A stretch of DNA of 59,561 nt from an uncultured Paracoccaceae bacterium (GTDB lineage Bacteria; Pseudomonadota; Alphaproteobacteria; Rhodobacterales; Rhodobacteraceae), in the NCBI GenBank assembly GCA_937916485.1, contig CALFSV010000322.1, forward strand, positions 1 to 59,561, read 5' to 3'. Made by a program: the position numbers and the translations under genes. Below, piece by piece: positions 36,347 through 46,058 of this stretch. The notes under the pieces were generated by a model, which was given only the letters and a program-made list of their open reading frames with translations, was not told the origin of the DNA and did no database searches. The first letter of the stretch is position 1. Every line of letters begins with the position of its first letter.

Positions 36347-37398
36347 TCCGGGCCGCTGCGGGGGCTTTGATGCTTGGCCTCGCAGCGTCGGGGGCGGTGA
36401 TGGCTGAACCCAAAATTTCGGTTCTGGCGTTTTCCGACCTGGCCAACTGGTCCGATGATGATCACAGCGAGGCGCTATTCGTCTTCACAAATACCTGTGG
36501 GGATATGCCAGATCGCGACTGGTCAAACCTATGCGCGCTGGCCAAAACCGGGCCAGAGGCGCGCAGCTTCTTTGAATTGTTCTTTCTTCCGGTCCTGATC
36601 GAGGATGGATCAGACCCCCTTTTTACCGGATATTTTGAGCCAGAGCTTTCCGGCTCTCGCGTGGAAACTGCGAGATTTCGCTACCCCATCTATGGTGTTC
36701 CGCCCGATCTGCCGACCGGAACCGCTTGGTTAACCCGCAAAGAGATCGACGACGGCGCGCTGGCTGATCGGGGGCTAGAGCTTGCCTGGCTTAGCGATCC
36801 GGTGGAGCTGTTTTTTCTGCAGGTCCAGGGATCCGGCCGCATCCGGTTGCAAGACGGCACCGTCATGCGGGTTGGTTACGGCAACAACAACGGTCATTCC
36901 TATTCGTCAATCGGCGCCGAGATGGTCGCCCGTGGCATTTATCAGCCGCACCAGGTCTCAGCCGATGTCATCCGTAGTTGGGTCAGTCGAAACCCCGAAG
37001 ATGGTCGGGATCTGCTTTGGACCAACCGCTCTTATGTCTTTTTCAGGGAAGTGTCCGAGGTCCCGGCGAGTGAAGGTCCGTTGGGCGCAATGAACCGCTC
37101 GATCACTCCGTTGCGAACTGTTGCAATTGATCCTGCAATTGTGCCGTTGGGTGCACCGGTTTGGATCGAAAAAGACGGCGAGGTTCCTATGAACCGGCTG
37201 ATGATCGCGCAAGATACCGGGTCGGCCATCAAGGGTGCGCAGCGGGCGGATATCTTTTATGGAACCGGCACACAGGCTGGACGCGAGGCGGGCCGAATTC
37301 GGGATGGCGGTCGCATCGTCGTCCTAATGCCGATCCAACGTGCCTATGCTTTAATCCCGGACGTCCTGGGTGATGCCAGCCCATTGGCTGACGGCTGA
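36343..37398 (+). CDS. mltA: Lytic murein transglycosylase A
   Basis: 351 residues with a signal peptide (about 1-21, cleaved after VMA) and no lipobox, so it is periplasmic rather than a lipoprotein. The MltA barrel shows LFTGYFEPELSGSR, FFLQVQGSGRIRL and the 3D-domain LMIAQDTGSAIKGAQRADIFYG, where the Asp residue cleaves the MurNAc-GlcNAc bond to give anhydro ends. It follows the Tim44-like gene with ATGA and is followed by the Smr gene with a one-base overlap. Confidence 0.93.
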   Translation: MIRAAAGALMLGLAASGAVMAEPKISVLAFSDLANWSDDDHSEALFVFTNTCGDMPDRDWSNLCALAKTGPEARSFFELFFLPVLIEDGSDPLFTGYFEPELSGSRVETARFRYPIYGVPPDLPTGTAWLTRKEIDDGALADRGLELAWLSDPVELFFLQVQGSGRIRLQDGTVMRVGYGNNNGHSYSSIGAEMVARGIYQPHQVSADVIRSWVSRNPEDGRDLLWTNRSYVFFREVSEVPASEGPLGAMNRSITPLRTVAIDPAIVPLGAPVWIEKDGEVPMNRLMIAQDTGSAIKGAQRADIFYGTGTQAGREAGRIRDGGRIVVLMPIQRAYALIPDVLGDASPLADG

Positions 37399-37997
37399 TG
37401 CGGCGGCCCAGGCATCTATCGCCCGAAGAACGGGATTTGTGGAACCTTGTCGCAAAGCGGGCAAAGCCGCTTGGCCCTGAGCGGACTGAGCCCCTCGCCC
37501 CTCCGCCAACCGCTGCGCCGCCGAAAAAAAAGGTTGGTCCGGTCCGCAATGACACCCCATTGCCCGACTTTCGGGTTGGTCAGGCCGTGGACCATCACCG
37601 CACGAACGACCTTGTGCCCAGCCTTGTTGCCCAGATGTCAGGCCAACCGATCCAGATGGACAACAAGTCCTTTGGCAAGATGAAGCGTGGCAAATTGGTG
37701 CCCGAAGGTCGGATTGACCTGCACGGCATGACCCTGTCCGAGGCTCATCCCGCGCTGACCTCCTTTATCCTTCATTCCCATGAAATGGGTCGTCGGCTGG
37801 TTCTTGTGATCACGGGTAAGGGCAAGCTGAAGGATTACGAAGCCCCGATGCCGGTCCGTCAGGGGGTTTTGCGCCATCAGGTCCCCCAATGGCTGAACCT
37901 GCCGCCGTTGCGCGCCCGCGTCTTGCAGGTCACCCCCGCCCATATCCGCCATGGGGGGCAGGGCGCCTATTACGTCTACCTACGCCGAGGCCGGTAA
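37398..37997 (+). CDS. Smr domain protein
   Basis: 199 residues. The N-terminal ~90 are basic and low in order. The C-terminal Smr domain shows IDLHGMTLSEAHPAL and LVLVITGKGK, the DLHG and GxGxH/GKGK-type motifs of the MutS2-like nuclease fold. Stand-alone Smr proteins bind or nick nucleic acids; some act on stalled ribosomes. The exact role is unknown. It ends 18 bases inside the convergent MFS gene. The TGATG overlap couples it to mltA. Confidence 0.88.
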   Translation: MRRPRHLSPEERDLWNLVAKRAKPLGPERTEPLAPPPTAAPPKKKVGPVRNDTPLPDFRVGQAVDHHRTNDLVPSLVAQMSGQPIQMDNKSFGKMKRGKLVPEGRIDLHGMTLSEAHPALTSFILHSHEMGRRLVLVITGKGKLKDYEAPMPVRQGVLRHQVPQWLNLPPLRARVLQVTPAHIRHGGQGAYYVYLRRGR

Positions 37998-39203
37998 GGT
38001 CGTCGCTGCCCGCATCACGCCGACGGCAGCAAGTAGGCCCGACGCGGCAAAGTAGGCAGCCATCAGGAAAAGCTGCGTTTCAAAGGCAATGTTCCAGTCG
38101 ATCAGAACCCCTGTCACGCCGGGCCCGATGGCCGAGCCGAACACCATGATGGCCGCGGCCGCCGCCTTGATGGAACCGACGTAGCGGGTTCCAAAGAATT
38201 CCGCCCAGAACGCACCGGGCAATGTGCTTTGAAGCCCTTGGCCAACTGCGACCAACACCATCCCGACCGCGGCGCCGCCAAGGCTATGAGTTGCACCCAG
38301 CACGATGAAACCAGTCGCAAAGGGGATCATATAGGGCACGGTCACCCACGCGCTGCCGAATTTGTCGATGGCCCAACCGCTGACAAAGGTGGCGGCGATC
38401 ACAGTGACGGTGAACAGAGGCATCAGCGAAACGAACTCGGCCAGGGTCCAGCCCTTAACTTCGGTCAGATGGACCTGCTGAAAGAACAGTGCCGTGCCCC
38501 AGGCTGGCGGCCCAAGAAGAACGGGCACCATCATCCAGAACAGGGGATGGCGCAATACCTCGGACCTCGTCCAATGGCGCCCCTCCATTCCGGCGGCCTG
38601 AACGTCAGCGGCTATGGATTGCGGGGTCCGTTCCAAACGCAGGAGCACCGCGACAAAGGGCAAGGATGCAAGCACAAGCCCCGCCGCAACAACCCAGACC
38701 CACCGCCAGTCCATCAGCATCATCAACGCGACGAAAGCGACCGGCAGGATCGCCTGCCCAAAGGCAAACCCCATAGATGCAATTGACAGCGCCCGACCCC
38801 GCGTCGCGACGAACCAGCGCGCCATTGAAACGATGGCGATATGGCTGATCATGCCCTGCCCGGTAAAGCGCAGGGCAAAGATGACACCAACCAGCATCCA
38901 TGGCCCAGTCACCGCAGCCATCGCCAGGCAGGACAAGGCCAGAAGGACAGAGGTGATCGGAGCAAGGACGCGGACACGGAACAGATCCGTCAGTCCGCCA
39001 GCCCAGACCATCACAATGGCCGAGGCGGCGGTTCCAAGGGTATAGATTCCCCCCCACTGCCCATGCGACAGGGAAAAAGCCTCCATGATCTCGCCCGCAA
39101 AGATCGAGATGATGAAGGTCTGGCCGTAGGACGACGTAAAGGTCAGAAGGAACCCGGCCAGAAGGAACGCCCGGTTCTCTGCCACGAAGCGAAGAAAACT
39201 CAT
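37980..39203 (-). CDS. MFS transporter
   Basis: 407 residues with about 12 membrane helices. The N-terminal half starts FLLAGFLLTFTSSYGQTFIISIF, and the half-way loop LRLERTPQSIA separates two six-helix bundles. The proton-linked D-R motif after TM2 reads GGLTDLFRVRVLAP, so it is a true MFS member. The overall shape resembles the monocarboxylate/oxalate-formate group, but the substrate cannot be determined. It stands alone between the Smr gene and hslU. Confidence 0.82.
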   Translation of the reverse strand: MSFLRFVAENRAFLLAGFLLTFTSSYGQTFIISIFAGEIMEAFSLSHGQWGGIYTLGTAASAIVMVWAGGLTDLFRVRVLAPITSVLLALSCLAMAAVTGPWMLVGVIFALRFTGQGMISHIAIVSMARWFVATRGRALSIASMGFAFGQAILPVAFVALMMLMDWRWVWVVAAGLVLASLPFVAVLLRLERTPQSIAADVQAAGMEGRHWTRSEVLRHPLFWMMVPVLLGPPAWGTALFFQQVHLTEVKGWTLAEFVSLMPLFTVTVIAATFVSGWAIDKFGSAWVTVPYMIPFATGFIVLGATHSLGGAAVGMVLVAVGQGLQSTLPGAFWAEFFGTRYVGSIKAAAAAIMVFGSAIGPGVTGVLIDWNIAFETQLFLMAAYFAASGLLAAVGVMRAATTLPASA

Positions 39204-39265
39204 GCCGCTGTCGTCTCAGCTTGTACTGAAAAAGAAAAGGGGTGTTGTGGCACCCCCTTTCAATA

Positions 39266-40576
39266 TCAAAGAACGTAGCGGCTCAGATCGGCAGAGCGGC
39301 TAAGCTCGCCCAAGTGCTTTTCGACGAACGCTGCGTCCACCTGCACACTGTCGCCGGCCTGATCGGGGGCGTTGAAACTCAGGTCCTCGAACACGCGTTC
39401 CATGACGGTATAAAGCCTGCGGGCACCGATATTCTCTACTGTCTGGTTCACCTCGGCTGCGATCCGGGCCAGGGCTGCGATGCCGTCGGTGGTGAAGGTG
39501 ACCGTGACATCCTCGGTCTTCATCAGGGCGGTGTATTGCAGGGTCAGAGCGTTGTCAGTTTCGGTCAGGATGCGGACAAAATCATCCTCTGTCAGTGGGC
39601 GTAGCTCTACCCGGATCGGCAGGCGCCCCTGCAGTTCCGGCAACAGGTCCGACGGCTTGGCGACATGAAATGCGCCCGATGCGATGAACAGGACGTGGTC
39701 GGTTTTGACCGGCCCGTGCTTTGTGCTGACGGTGGTGCCTTCGATCAGAGGAAGCAGATCCCGTTGCACCCCTTCGCGGCTGACATCTGCGCCACGGGCA
39801 TCCGCGCGGGCGCAGACCTTGTCGATCTCATCCAGAAAGACGATCCCGTTCTGCTCGACCGCTTCCAGCGCGGCCTTGGTGACGGTTTCGTCGTCCAAAA
39901 GCTTGTCTGCCTCATCCGCGATCAGGACGTCATAGCTTTCTGCGACGGTCATCCGCTTCTTAACGGTCCGGCCACCCATCGCTTTGCCGAACAGATCACC
40001 AAGGTTCATCATGCCACCCATTCCGGCACCGGGCTGGCCCGGAACCTCGAACCCGCCCAAGGGGTTGGAGGTGTCCTGCAACTCAAGTTCGATAATCGTG
40101 TTGTCAAGCTCTCCGGTTTTTAGCTTGCGGCGGAACAGGTCCCTCGTGCCTTCGCGGGCGTCGGTTCCGGCGATGGCGGTTACGACCCGCTCCTCCGCCG
40201 CCTTCTGGGCCGAGGCTTTGACATCCTCGCGCATGTGTTCGCGGGTGTTGAGGATGGCGATATCGACAAGATCACGGATGATCTGCTCAACATCGCGGCC
40301 AACATAGCCCACTTCGGTAAACTTGGTCGCTTCGACCTTGATGAAGGGCGCACGGGCCAGCTTGGCCAGACGGCGGCTGATCTCGGTTTTGCCGACGCCG
40401 GTGGGGCCGATCATCAGGATGTTCTTTGGGTAAACCTCATCGCGCAGATCGTCGCCCAACTGCTTGCGCCGCCAGCGATTGCGCAAGGCAACGGCAACGG
40501 CACGTTTCGCGCCATTCTGGCCAATGATGAAGCGGTCAAGCTCGGACACGATTTCGCGGGGGGTCAGGTCAGTCAT
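39266..40576 (-). CDS. hslU: ATP-dependent protease ATPase HslU
   Basis: 436 residues, the AAA+ unfoldase of the HslUV protease. Walker [10 protein letters not shown] (57-65) is next to [11 protein letters not shown]; the [14 protein letters not shown] pore-loop region, Walker [12 protein letters not shown] and the C-terminal LSRYVL tail that docks into HslV are all present. The I-domain insertion (about 110-240) is present. It forms hexamers that feed HslV. An extra membrane-protein gene separates it from hslV. Confidence 0.97.
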   Translation of the reverse strand: MTDLTPREIVSELDRFIIGQNGAKRAVAVALRNRWRRKQLGDDLRDEVYPKNILMIGPTGVGKTEISRRLAKLARAPFIKVEATKFTEVGYVGRDVEQIIRDLVDIAILNTREHMREDVKASAQKAAEERVVTAIAGTDAREGTRDLFRRKLKTGELDNTIIELELQDTSNPLGGFEVPGQPGAGMGGMMNLGDLFGKAMGGRTVKKRMTVAESYDVLIADEADKLLDDETVTKAALEAVEQNGIVFLDEIDKVCARADARGADVSREGVQRDLLPLIEGTTVSTKHGPVKTDHVLFIASGAFHVAKPSDLLPELQGRLPIRVELRPLTEDDFVRILTETDNALTLQYTALMKTEDVTVTFTTDGIAALARIAAEVNQTVENIGARRLYTVMERVFEDLSFNAPDQAGDSVQVDAAFVEKHLGELSRSADLSRYVL

Positions 40577-40585
40577 GGGATATCC

Positions 40586-41635
40586 TCAGACGGATGGGGG
40601 CAAGCGATCAAGGGGCAGCACCGGCCCCAACCCCCGAAGGAGAAGGGCTCGCAGCTTTTCCCAGAACGCACCCAGAAGAAGCAGGGCAAGGCCAAGGGCA
40701 AAGATGGTAAACGCACCCCCATCACCGCCAAAGACGGTAAAGGCGAGGGTCACGCAGTAGCCAACGGCGGTGATCAGAAACGACCGGCGGTCGATGATGA
40801 CGGCAATCACGGCAAACACTGCCAAGATCACGGCGAGGGTTACCGACGATCCGCTGGTCAGAAGGGTCAGCGCGATAGTGTTCACAAGGGCAGGGGCCGC
40901 GACGACATGCAGCCAGAACCCGTTGGCAGATCGGCGGGTGACACGATGGGGGTCCGACATGTCAAAAGCCATGGCAACCGCAAAGACCACAAGTCCGATC
41001 AGCAGGGTGATCCAGGCAAACCGGCCATCCGCAGATAACAGGAACAGGTCTTCGAACGACTGTGGTGACCCGCCCGATGTCGAGGCCCAGACCAGCGCCA
41101 CGGCAAAGGCCCCAAGCGCAATCATGGCCATGGCAAAGGGGACCCGGAACCGGAACCAGAACACCAGAACCGCGAGCGTCGTCAGGGCAAGGGGTAGGGG
41201 CAGGCTGGAAAAATCCTGCTGTGCAACCATGAATGGCTGCGAAAAGTTGGCCGATAGCCCAACACTGGCATTCGCCGCCCAAAGGACAGCAAGTGTAATG
41301 GCCGGGGCGACCATGCGGCGGCGGCGGACAAAGTATTCGGACAGCATCCAAAGCATGACCGCGCCAATTCCGGCAAAGCCTGTCGCACGGGAAAAGTAGT
41401 TTCCACCTTCGACGTAAAGGGCACCGATTGCAGACCATCCAATGGTCAGGATGATCATCCCGACAACAATGAAGATCTCATTGAACCCGCGAAACAGCTC
41501 AAAAGGTTCGTCACCGGGTGCCAGATCCGTGCGTGCCCCTCTGCGACTGTCGGCCAGACTGGCCAGGCTTGCCGCCTGCGCCTCGGTGATCAGCCCCATG
41601 CTGACGGCTGCCTTAAGGTCAGCCCGTTCGATCAT
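40586..41635 (-). CDS. Polytopic membrane protein (DUF2157-like)
   Basis: 349 residues with a soluble N-terminal ~50 ([21 protein letters not shown]) and about ten hydrophobic helices. The N-terminus resembles the DUF2157 membrane family. No catalytic motif is seen. It shares ATGA with the hslV stop and ends 9 bases before hslU, so it is translated from the protease operon. No known function connects it to HslUV; it may simply hitchhike. A membrane partner of the protease is possible but not supported by sequence. Confidence 0.7.
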   Translation of the reverse strand: MIERADLKAAVSMGLITEAQAASLASLADSRRGARTDLAPGDEPFELFRGFNEIFIVVGMIILTIGWSAIGALYVEGGNYFSRATGFAGIGAVMLWMLSEYFVRRRRMVAPAITLAVLWAANASVGLSANFSQPFMVAQQDFSSLPLPLALTTLAVLVFWFRFRVPFAMAMIALGAFAVALVWASTSGGSPQSFEDLFLLSADGRFAWITLLIGLVVFAVAMAFDMSDPHRVTRRSANGFWLHVVAAPALVNTIALTLLTSGSSVTLAVILAVFAVIAVIIDRRSFLITAVGYCVTLAFTVFGGDGGAFTIFALGLALLLLGAFWEKLRALLLRGLGPVLPLDRLPPSV

Positions 41636-42189
41636 GCAGAGATGCTTTCGACGGTCAGATTGCCGTTGGTGTAGACGCAGATGTCCGATGCAATGGCCAT
41701 GGCGCGGCGGGCAATCGCCTCGGCGCTCAGGTCGCTGTCCATCAGGGCGCGGCCAGCGGCGAGGGCATAGTTGCCGCCCGATCCGATCGCGGTCACGTCA
41801 TGCTCAGGCTCCAGAACATCCCCAGCCCCGGTGATGACAAGCAGTTCCTTGCCATCGGATACGATCAGCATCGCCTCTAGCTTTTGCAGGTATTTGTCGG
41901 TCCGCCAGTCCTTGGCCAGTTCCACGCTGGCGCGGGCCAGCTGGCCGGGTGTCGCCTCAAGCTTTTTCTCAAGCCGTTCCAGCAAGGTAAAGGCATCCGC
42001 CGTTGATCCTGCAAACCCGGCGATCACGTCATGCCCGCCGGGCGAAAGGCGGCGCACCTTCCGGGCTGTGCCTTTGATGACGGTCTGGCCAAGGCTGACC
42101 TGTCCGTCGCCGGCGATCACAACCTCGCCACCTTTGCGCACACCGATAATGGTTGTGCCGTGCCAGCCGGGAAACTCTTGCTTGCTCAT
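41632..42189 (-). CDS. hslV: ATP-dependent protease peptidase HslV
   Basis: 185 residues. The mature N-terminal nucleophile is Thr12 in [13 protein letters not shown], after removal of an 11-residue propeptide that is longer than in E. coli. [24 protein letters not shown] and [11 protein letters not shown] are family segments. HslV forms a two-ring dodecamer and degrades proteins unfolded by HslU. It is the first gene of the hslV-membrane protein-hslU operon. Confidence 0.96.
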   Translation of the reverse strand: MSKQEFPGWHGTTIIGVRKGGEVVIAGDGQVSLGQTVIKGTARKVRRLSPGGHDVIAGFAGSTADAFTLLERLEKKLEATPGQLARASVELAKDWRTDKYLQKLEAMLIVSDGKELLVITGAGDVLEPEHDVTAIGSGGNYALAAGRALMDSDLSAEAIARRAMAIASDICVYTNGNLTVESISA

Positions 42190-42265
42190 CGTCTTGTCCT
42201 CGCTTTGACCTCTATATGCGGGTGGGTCGGCCCTGCTGCAACGTCTGCGGCGAAATTCGCAGAAA

Positions 42266-42298
42266 CGAAAAAGGCGTCCCCGGACCGGAGACGCCTTG
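42266..42298 (-). terminator. Intrinsic terminator after trxA
   Basis: On the minus strand AAGGCGTC pairs with GACGCCTT around a GC-rich loop, followed by TTTTTCG (42271-42266). It lies 22 bases past the trxA stop and is the clearest intrinsic terminator in the left part of the window. It ends the long addBA-trxA transcript before hslV. Confidence 0.88.
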
Positions 42299-42319
42299 TT
42301 TCATAATGGTTTGGTCGGC

Positions 42320-42640
42320 TCAGATCGACTGGTCGATCCAGCTTTGCAGCGCCGCCTTGGGGGCAGCACCGGCACGGTTCGACACGACTTCGCCGTCCTT
42401 GAAGACGAAGAGGGCCGGGATACCGCGAACACCCATACGGGCGGGCGAATCGGGGTTTTCGTCGACGTTGATCTTCACGATCTTGACCTTGCCGTCATAC
42501 TCGGCGGACAGCTCTTCAAGCGCTGGGCCGATCTGTTTGCACGGGCCGCACCACTCGGCCCAGAAATCCACAACCACAGGGATTGGCGACTGCCGAACTT
42601 CGGCATCAAAAGTGGCGTCGGTGACTGCTACGGTTGCCAT
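42320..42640 (-). CDS. trxA: Thioredoxin
   Basis: 106 residues from the ATG at 42640 ([11 protein letters not shown]). The active site is WCGPC (30-34) in [13 protein letters not shown], with the cis-Pro in [13 protein letters not shown]. This is ordinary thioredoxin 1, a cytoplasmic disulfide reductase. It follows addA by 58 bases and is followed by a strong terminator, as in other alphaproteobacteria where addB-addA-trxA is a conserved order. Confidence 0.97.
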   Translation of the reverse strand: MATVAVTDATFDAEVRQSPIPVVVDFWAEWCGPCKQIGPALEELSAEYDGKVKIVKINVDENPDSPARMGVRGIPALFVFKDGEVVSNRAGAAPKAALQSWIDQSI

Positions 42641-42698
42641 CAGGCATCTCCTTGGCACATGACTTGGTGGCTGAACCTAGGGGCGGCAACCACATAGG

Positions 42699-45600
42699 TC
42701 AAGGTAGGGTTGCGCGAGCGAGAGCAGTTGTAACAAGGGCCTGTGGCATTGGCATCAACCTTGCCTCGGCGGTCCACAGGATCGCGACGTCGATCGTCCG
42801 TCCGGGCCAGATCTCTGTCAGCATCGCGTGATAGGCGCCCATCTGGCGCAACAGCCCTTCGGGCGTGTCCTCGGGCCGGTCGGGAACAACCCGATTGGTC
42901 TTGTAATCCACTGCCAGAATGCGGTCGCCCTCAATGATCAGCTGGTCAATCGCCCCATGCAACCGAACTGAAGGGGTACGGATTTGTGCCGTCACGTCGA
43001 CCTCGGTCAACGCGTCTGTCCCAAAGATATCCGCAAGGTGGGGGGCGTCGATCAGGGCAAGAGCGTCTGCCACCAGTTCGTGATTGTGCGGAGCGAGCTG
43101 CGCGCCAAGTCTGGCCCTGTCTTGTGGTGCCGCCCTCGGCAAATGCTCCAAAAGGCGATGGACGAGGGTCCCGCGTTCCTTGGGGTCAAGGTCAACGTCA
43201 TAATCCGCTTCGCCCGGCAGCACCTTGTCACCACCAAGATCTGACGGCAGCAGCGGTTTCGACCTGTCGATCCGGTCGCCAATCGGCCCAAGGTGCGCCG
43301 GCATAGACACTTGCACCGGCGCATCATTGGTTTGCTGCACCGTATCGCCGGCATCCCAATCGTCGTTGCTGACGCGCAGGCCGGGGCCGACGCCAAACTC
43401 GTGCGCCACTGCGCCTGAACGGGCCATGCCATCCTGCACCATGGCATGCCAGCTTTCGCCGCCCGATCCTGTATCGCCAGCCGCGCAAACGACTAGCCAG
43501 CTTTGGGCCCGCGTCATTGCCACGTACAAAAGCCTGCGTCTTTCCCGTTCGTTCGCGGCTTTCCGGTCCTCCCTCGCGTCGGTCATGACCTGTGGCATAC
43601 TGCCGACATTGCCTGCCCACATGACCATATCGCCCGATGGTAAAAGCGGGTCCTTCACGGTGTTCTGCCGTTTGCCACTGTCAGGCAGAAAGACAATCGG
43701 CGCCTCGAGGCCCTTGGCACCATGCACGGTCATGACCCGGATCTTGCCGCTTGATCCGTCAGCCTGACGCTTGATCTCAAGATCATCTTCGCCCAGCCAT
43801 TCAAGAAACCCTGTCAGGCCCGGGATGTTCGACCGCTCATACCCAAGGGCCTGGGACAACAGGGCGTCAATCCCATCCTCGGCCTCTGGGCCCAACCGGG
43901 CCAGCAGGCGACGGCGGCCATCATGGCGGGTCAGAATCCGGTTGATAAGGTCGTAGGGCCGCATGAAGTCTGCCCGGGCAAGCAAATCAAACAGGACGGC
44001 CTTGGTATCGTCATGCCCCTCGGCCTCTCTGAGGGCCTGCCATAGAAATGCTCGCCCCCGGGGTTGTGCCAGATCGAAAAGCGCCTTTTCGGACCAACCG
44101 AAAATGGGCGACCGGAGTGCGGCTGCTAACGACAGATCGTCTTCGGGCAGGGCCAGGAACTTCAGCAGCGCCTCGATATCCTTTACCGCCAACTCTGCCC
44201 CAACGCGAAGCCTGTCTGCCCCGGCCACGTCAAGGCCGGCCTGCTTGCAGGCCCGGATGATTTCGGCGAACAGATCGGACCGTCGCTGAACAAGGATCAG
44301 GACATCGCCAGCCGTGATCGGACGGCGCTGCATCGGGCCGTTTGGCACAGGTTGGGCATGAATAGTCTCTGTTTCGATCATGCGCTTGATCTCAGCCGCG
44401 ATCGCCTCGGCCAGACGGACCTTCTCATGTCGCGTACCGATGGCGTCAACGGGGGCGGTCCAGTCGCTAGGGGCCTCGTCTTCCTTAATCTTCTCAAGCG
44501 GGGGCCAAAGGTCAACACGCCCTGGCAAAGTCTCTCTGAAGGCAAAGTGTTCAGGCGCGTCGGGGCCAAGGCCGTCGAGCAGATCATCGACAAAGGTTGT
44601 ATCAACAGTCCTCAGGACAGCGCTTGCCGACCTGAAGGAGTATTGCAGGTCCAGCTTCTCTAACCTTTCCTGAACATTTCCCAAGGCTTGTTCAAAGTGG
44701 TCCCGCATCCGGTCGAAACCCTCTGGGTCCGCCCCTTGAAACGAGTAGATGGATTGCTTTTTATCGCCCACGACAAAGATCGTCCTTCGACGGTCTGGCA
44801 GTGCGCCCTGTCCGGCCGAGAATTCCTGCGCAAGGCTTTCGATCACGCTCCACTGTGAGGGGCTGGTGTCTTGCGCCTCATCCACCAGAATGTGATCGAT
44901 CCCACCATCAAGGCGGAACAGCACCCATTGCGCCACGGTCGGATCATTCAGAAGCCCGCGCGCCCGATCGATCAGATCGTCGAAATCAAGCAGACCCCGC
45001 GCCAGTTTGGCCGCCTCGTAGCGGTGGACGAACTCGGTTGCGAAGGCATAGAGCGCCTGCGTTCGGGCAATAGCGGCAAGGCCCAGACGTAGGGGGCGGG
45101 CCTCCTGCAAGCGGACCATCAGGTCGTCGATCTCTTCGACCAGTTCAGGGGCCTTCTTTTGAAGGGGTTTGGTCGGAACATTGCCTATCTTGGCGCAATG
45201 CGGGTTCTTTGTCTTGGGACCTGAGACAAACACATCTTCAAGCTGTTCCAGATGCTGGGCGTTCAGGGCGCCGGTGCGTGGTATCAGCCGCAGCTTTGCC
45301 GCCGTCTTGAGATCCGCCGACGATCCGGTCTCACAAAGGGATATGAATGTCACAATGTTCTTGCGGTCGAGGTCTGTCACAGTGTTCGACAAGAGCGTCT
45401 CGATGGTAAGGCCGGCTGGAACCTCGAACAGATCGTAAAGTTTGCCGATGTCTGGCCTGGCGGCAAAGGCCCGTTTTCTGGCCGCAATCGCCTTGAGAAG
45501 CGGATCAAGATCGTCGCCCGACATGTGACGGGCCAACCCCTGAACGATCTGGGGCATCTCTTCCGAAATCTTGTCGACGACCTCGTTTCGCAGCAGGACG

Positions 45601-46058
45601 GCGGTCCGATCTTCCATCTCTGAAAACTGTGGGCTTACACCAGCCTCAAGCGGGAACCGGCGCAACAGACCCGCACAGAATGAGTGGATGGTCTGAATGC
45701 GCAGCCCGCCGGGCGTCTCGATCGCCCGCGCAAAGAGTGTTCTGGCGCGCTTGAGGTCGTCGTTTGACAGGTCATCCTCGACCCCAAGGGTCCGCAACTG
45801 TTCGGTAAGCTTGGCCGCCGACATCATCGCCCAAGCGCCCAGGCGCTGAAACAGCCGGTTCTGCATCTCGCTTGCGGCGGCTTTGGTGTAGGTCAGGCAC
45901 AGGATGTTCTGAGGGTCGACCGCGTCAAACAACAGCCTTGCCACCCGGTCGGTCAAAACCCGCGTCTTGCCAGAGCCTGCGTTGGCGGAAAGCCATGTTG
46001 ATTTGCGCGGATCAGAGGCGCGGACCTGCTGTTCTGTCGCGTCATCCCTTGGGGTCAT
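42699..46058 (-). CDS. addA: AddA helicase-nuclease, alphaproteobacterial type
   Basis: 1119 residues. The UvrD-like helicase begins SANAGSGKTR (24-33, Walker A), motif Ia LCLTYTKAAASEM, motif II LVDEAQDTSPSQW and motif VI YVAMTRAQ. The C-terminal nuclease has ILAVDYKTNR (near 1050) with the D-x-K catalytic residues. AddAB processes double-strand breaks and loads RecA, standing in for RecBCD. Its ATG overlaps the addB stop (ATGA). The length and gene order match the alphaproteobacterial type. Confidence 0.94.
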   Translation of the reverse strand: MTPRDDATEQQVRASDPRKSTWLSANAGSGKTRVLTDRVARLLFDAVDPQNILCLTYTKAAASEMQNRLFQRLGAWAMMSAAKLTEQLRTLGVEDDLSNDDLKRARTLFARAIETPGGLRIQTIHSFCAGLLRRFPLEAGVSPQFSEMEDRTAVLLRNEVVDKISEEMPQIVQGLARHMSGDDLDPLLKAIAARKRAFAARPDIGKLYDLFEVPAGLTIETLLSNTVTDLDRKNIVTFISLCETGSSADLKTAAKLRLIPRTGALNAQHLEQLEDVFVSGPKTKNPHCAKIGNVPTKPLQKKAPELVEEIDDLMVRLQEARPLRLGLAAIARTQALYAFATEFVHRYEAAKLARGLLDFDDLIDRARGLLNDPTVAQWVLFRLDGGIDHILVDEAQDTSPSQWSVIESLAQEFSAGQGALPDRRRTIFVVGDKKQSIYSFQGADPEGFDRMRDHFEQALGNVQERLEKLDLQYSFRSASAVLRTVDTTFVDDLLDGLGPDAPEHFAFRETLPGRVDLWPPLEKIKEDEAPSDWTAPVDAIGTRHEKVRLAEAIAAEIKRMIETETIHAQPVPNGPMQRRPITAGDVLILVQRRSDLFAEIIRACKQAGLDVAGADRLRVGAELAVKDIEALLKFLALPEDDLSLAAALRSPIFGWSEKALFDLAQPRGRAFLWQALREAEGHDDTKAVLFDLLARADFMRPYDLINRILTRHDGRRRLLARLGPEAEDGIDALLSQALGYERSNIPGLTGFLEWLGEDDLEIKRQADGSSGKIRVMTVHGAKGLEAPIVFLPDSGKRQNTVKDPLLPSGDMVMWAGNVGSMPQVMTDAREDRKAANERERRRLLYVAMTRAQSWLVVCAAGDTGSGGESWHAMVQDGMARSGAVAHEFGVGPGLRVSNDDWDAGDTVQQTNDAPVQVSMPAHLGPIGDRIDRSKPLLPSDLGGDKVLPGEADYDVDLDPKERGTLVHRLLEHLPRAAPQDRARLGAQLAPHNHELVADALALIDAPHLADIFGTDALTEVDVTAQIRTPSVRLHGAIDQLIIEGDRILAVDYKTNRVVPDRPEDTPEGLLRQMGAYHAMLTEIWPGRTIDVAILWTAEARLMPMPQALVTTALARATLP

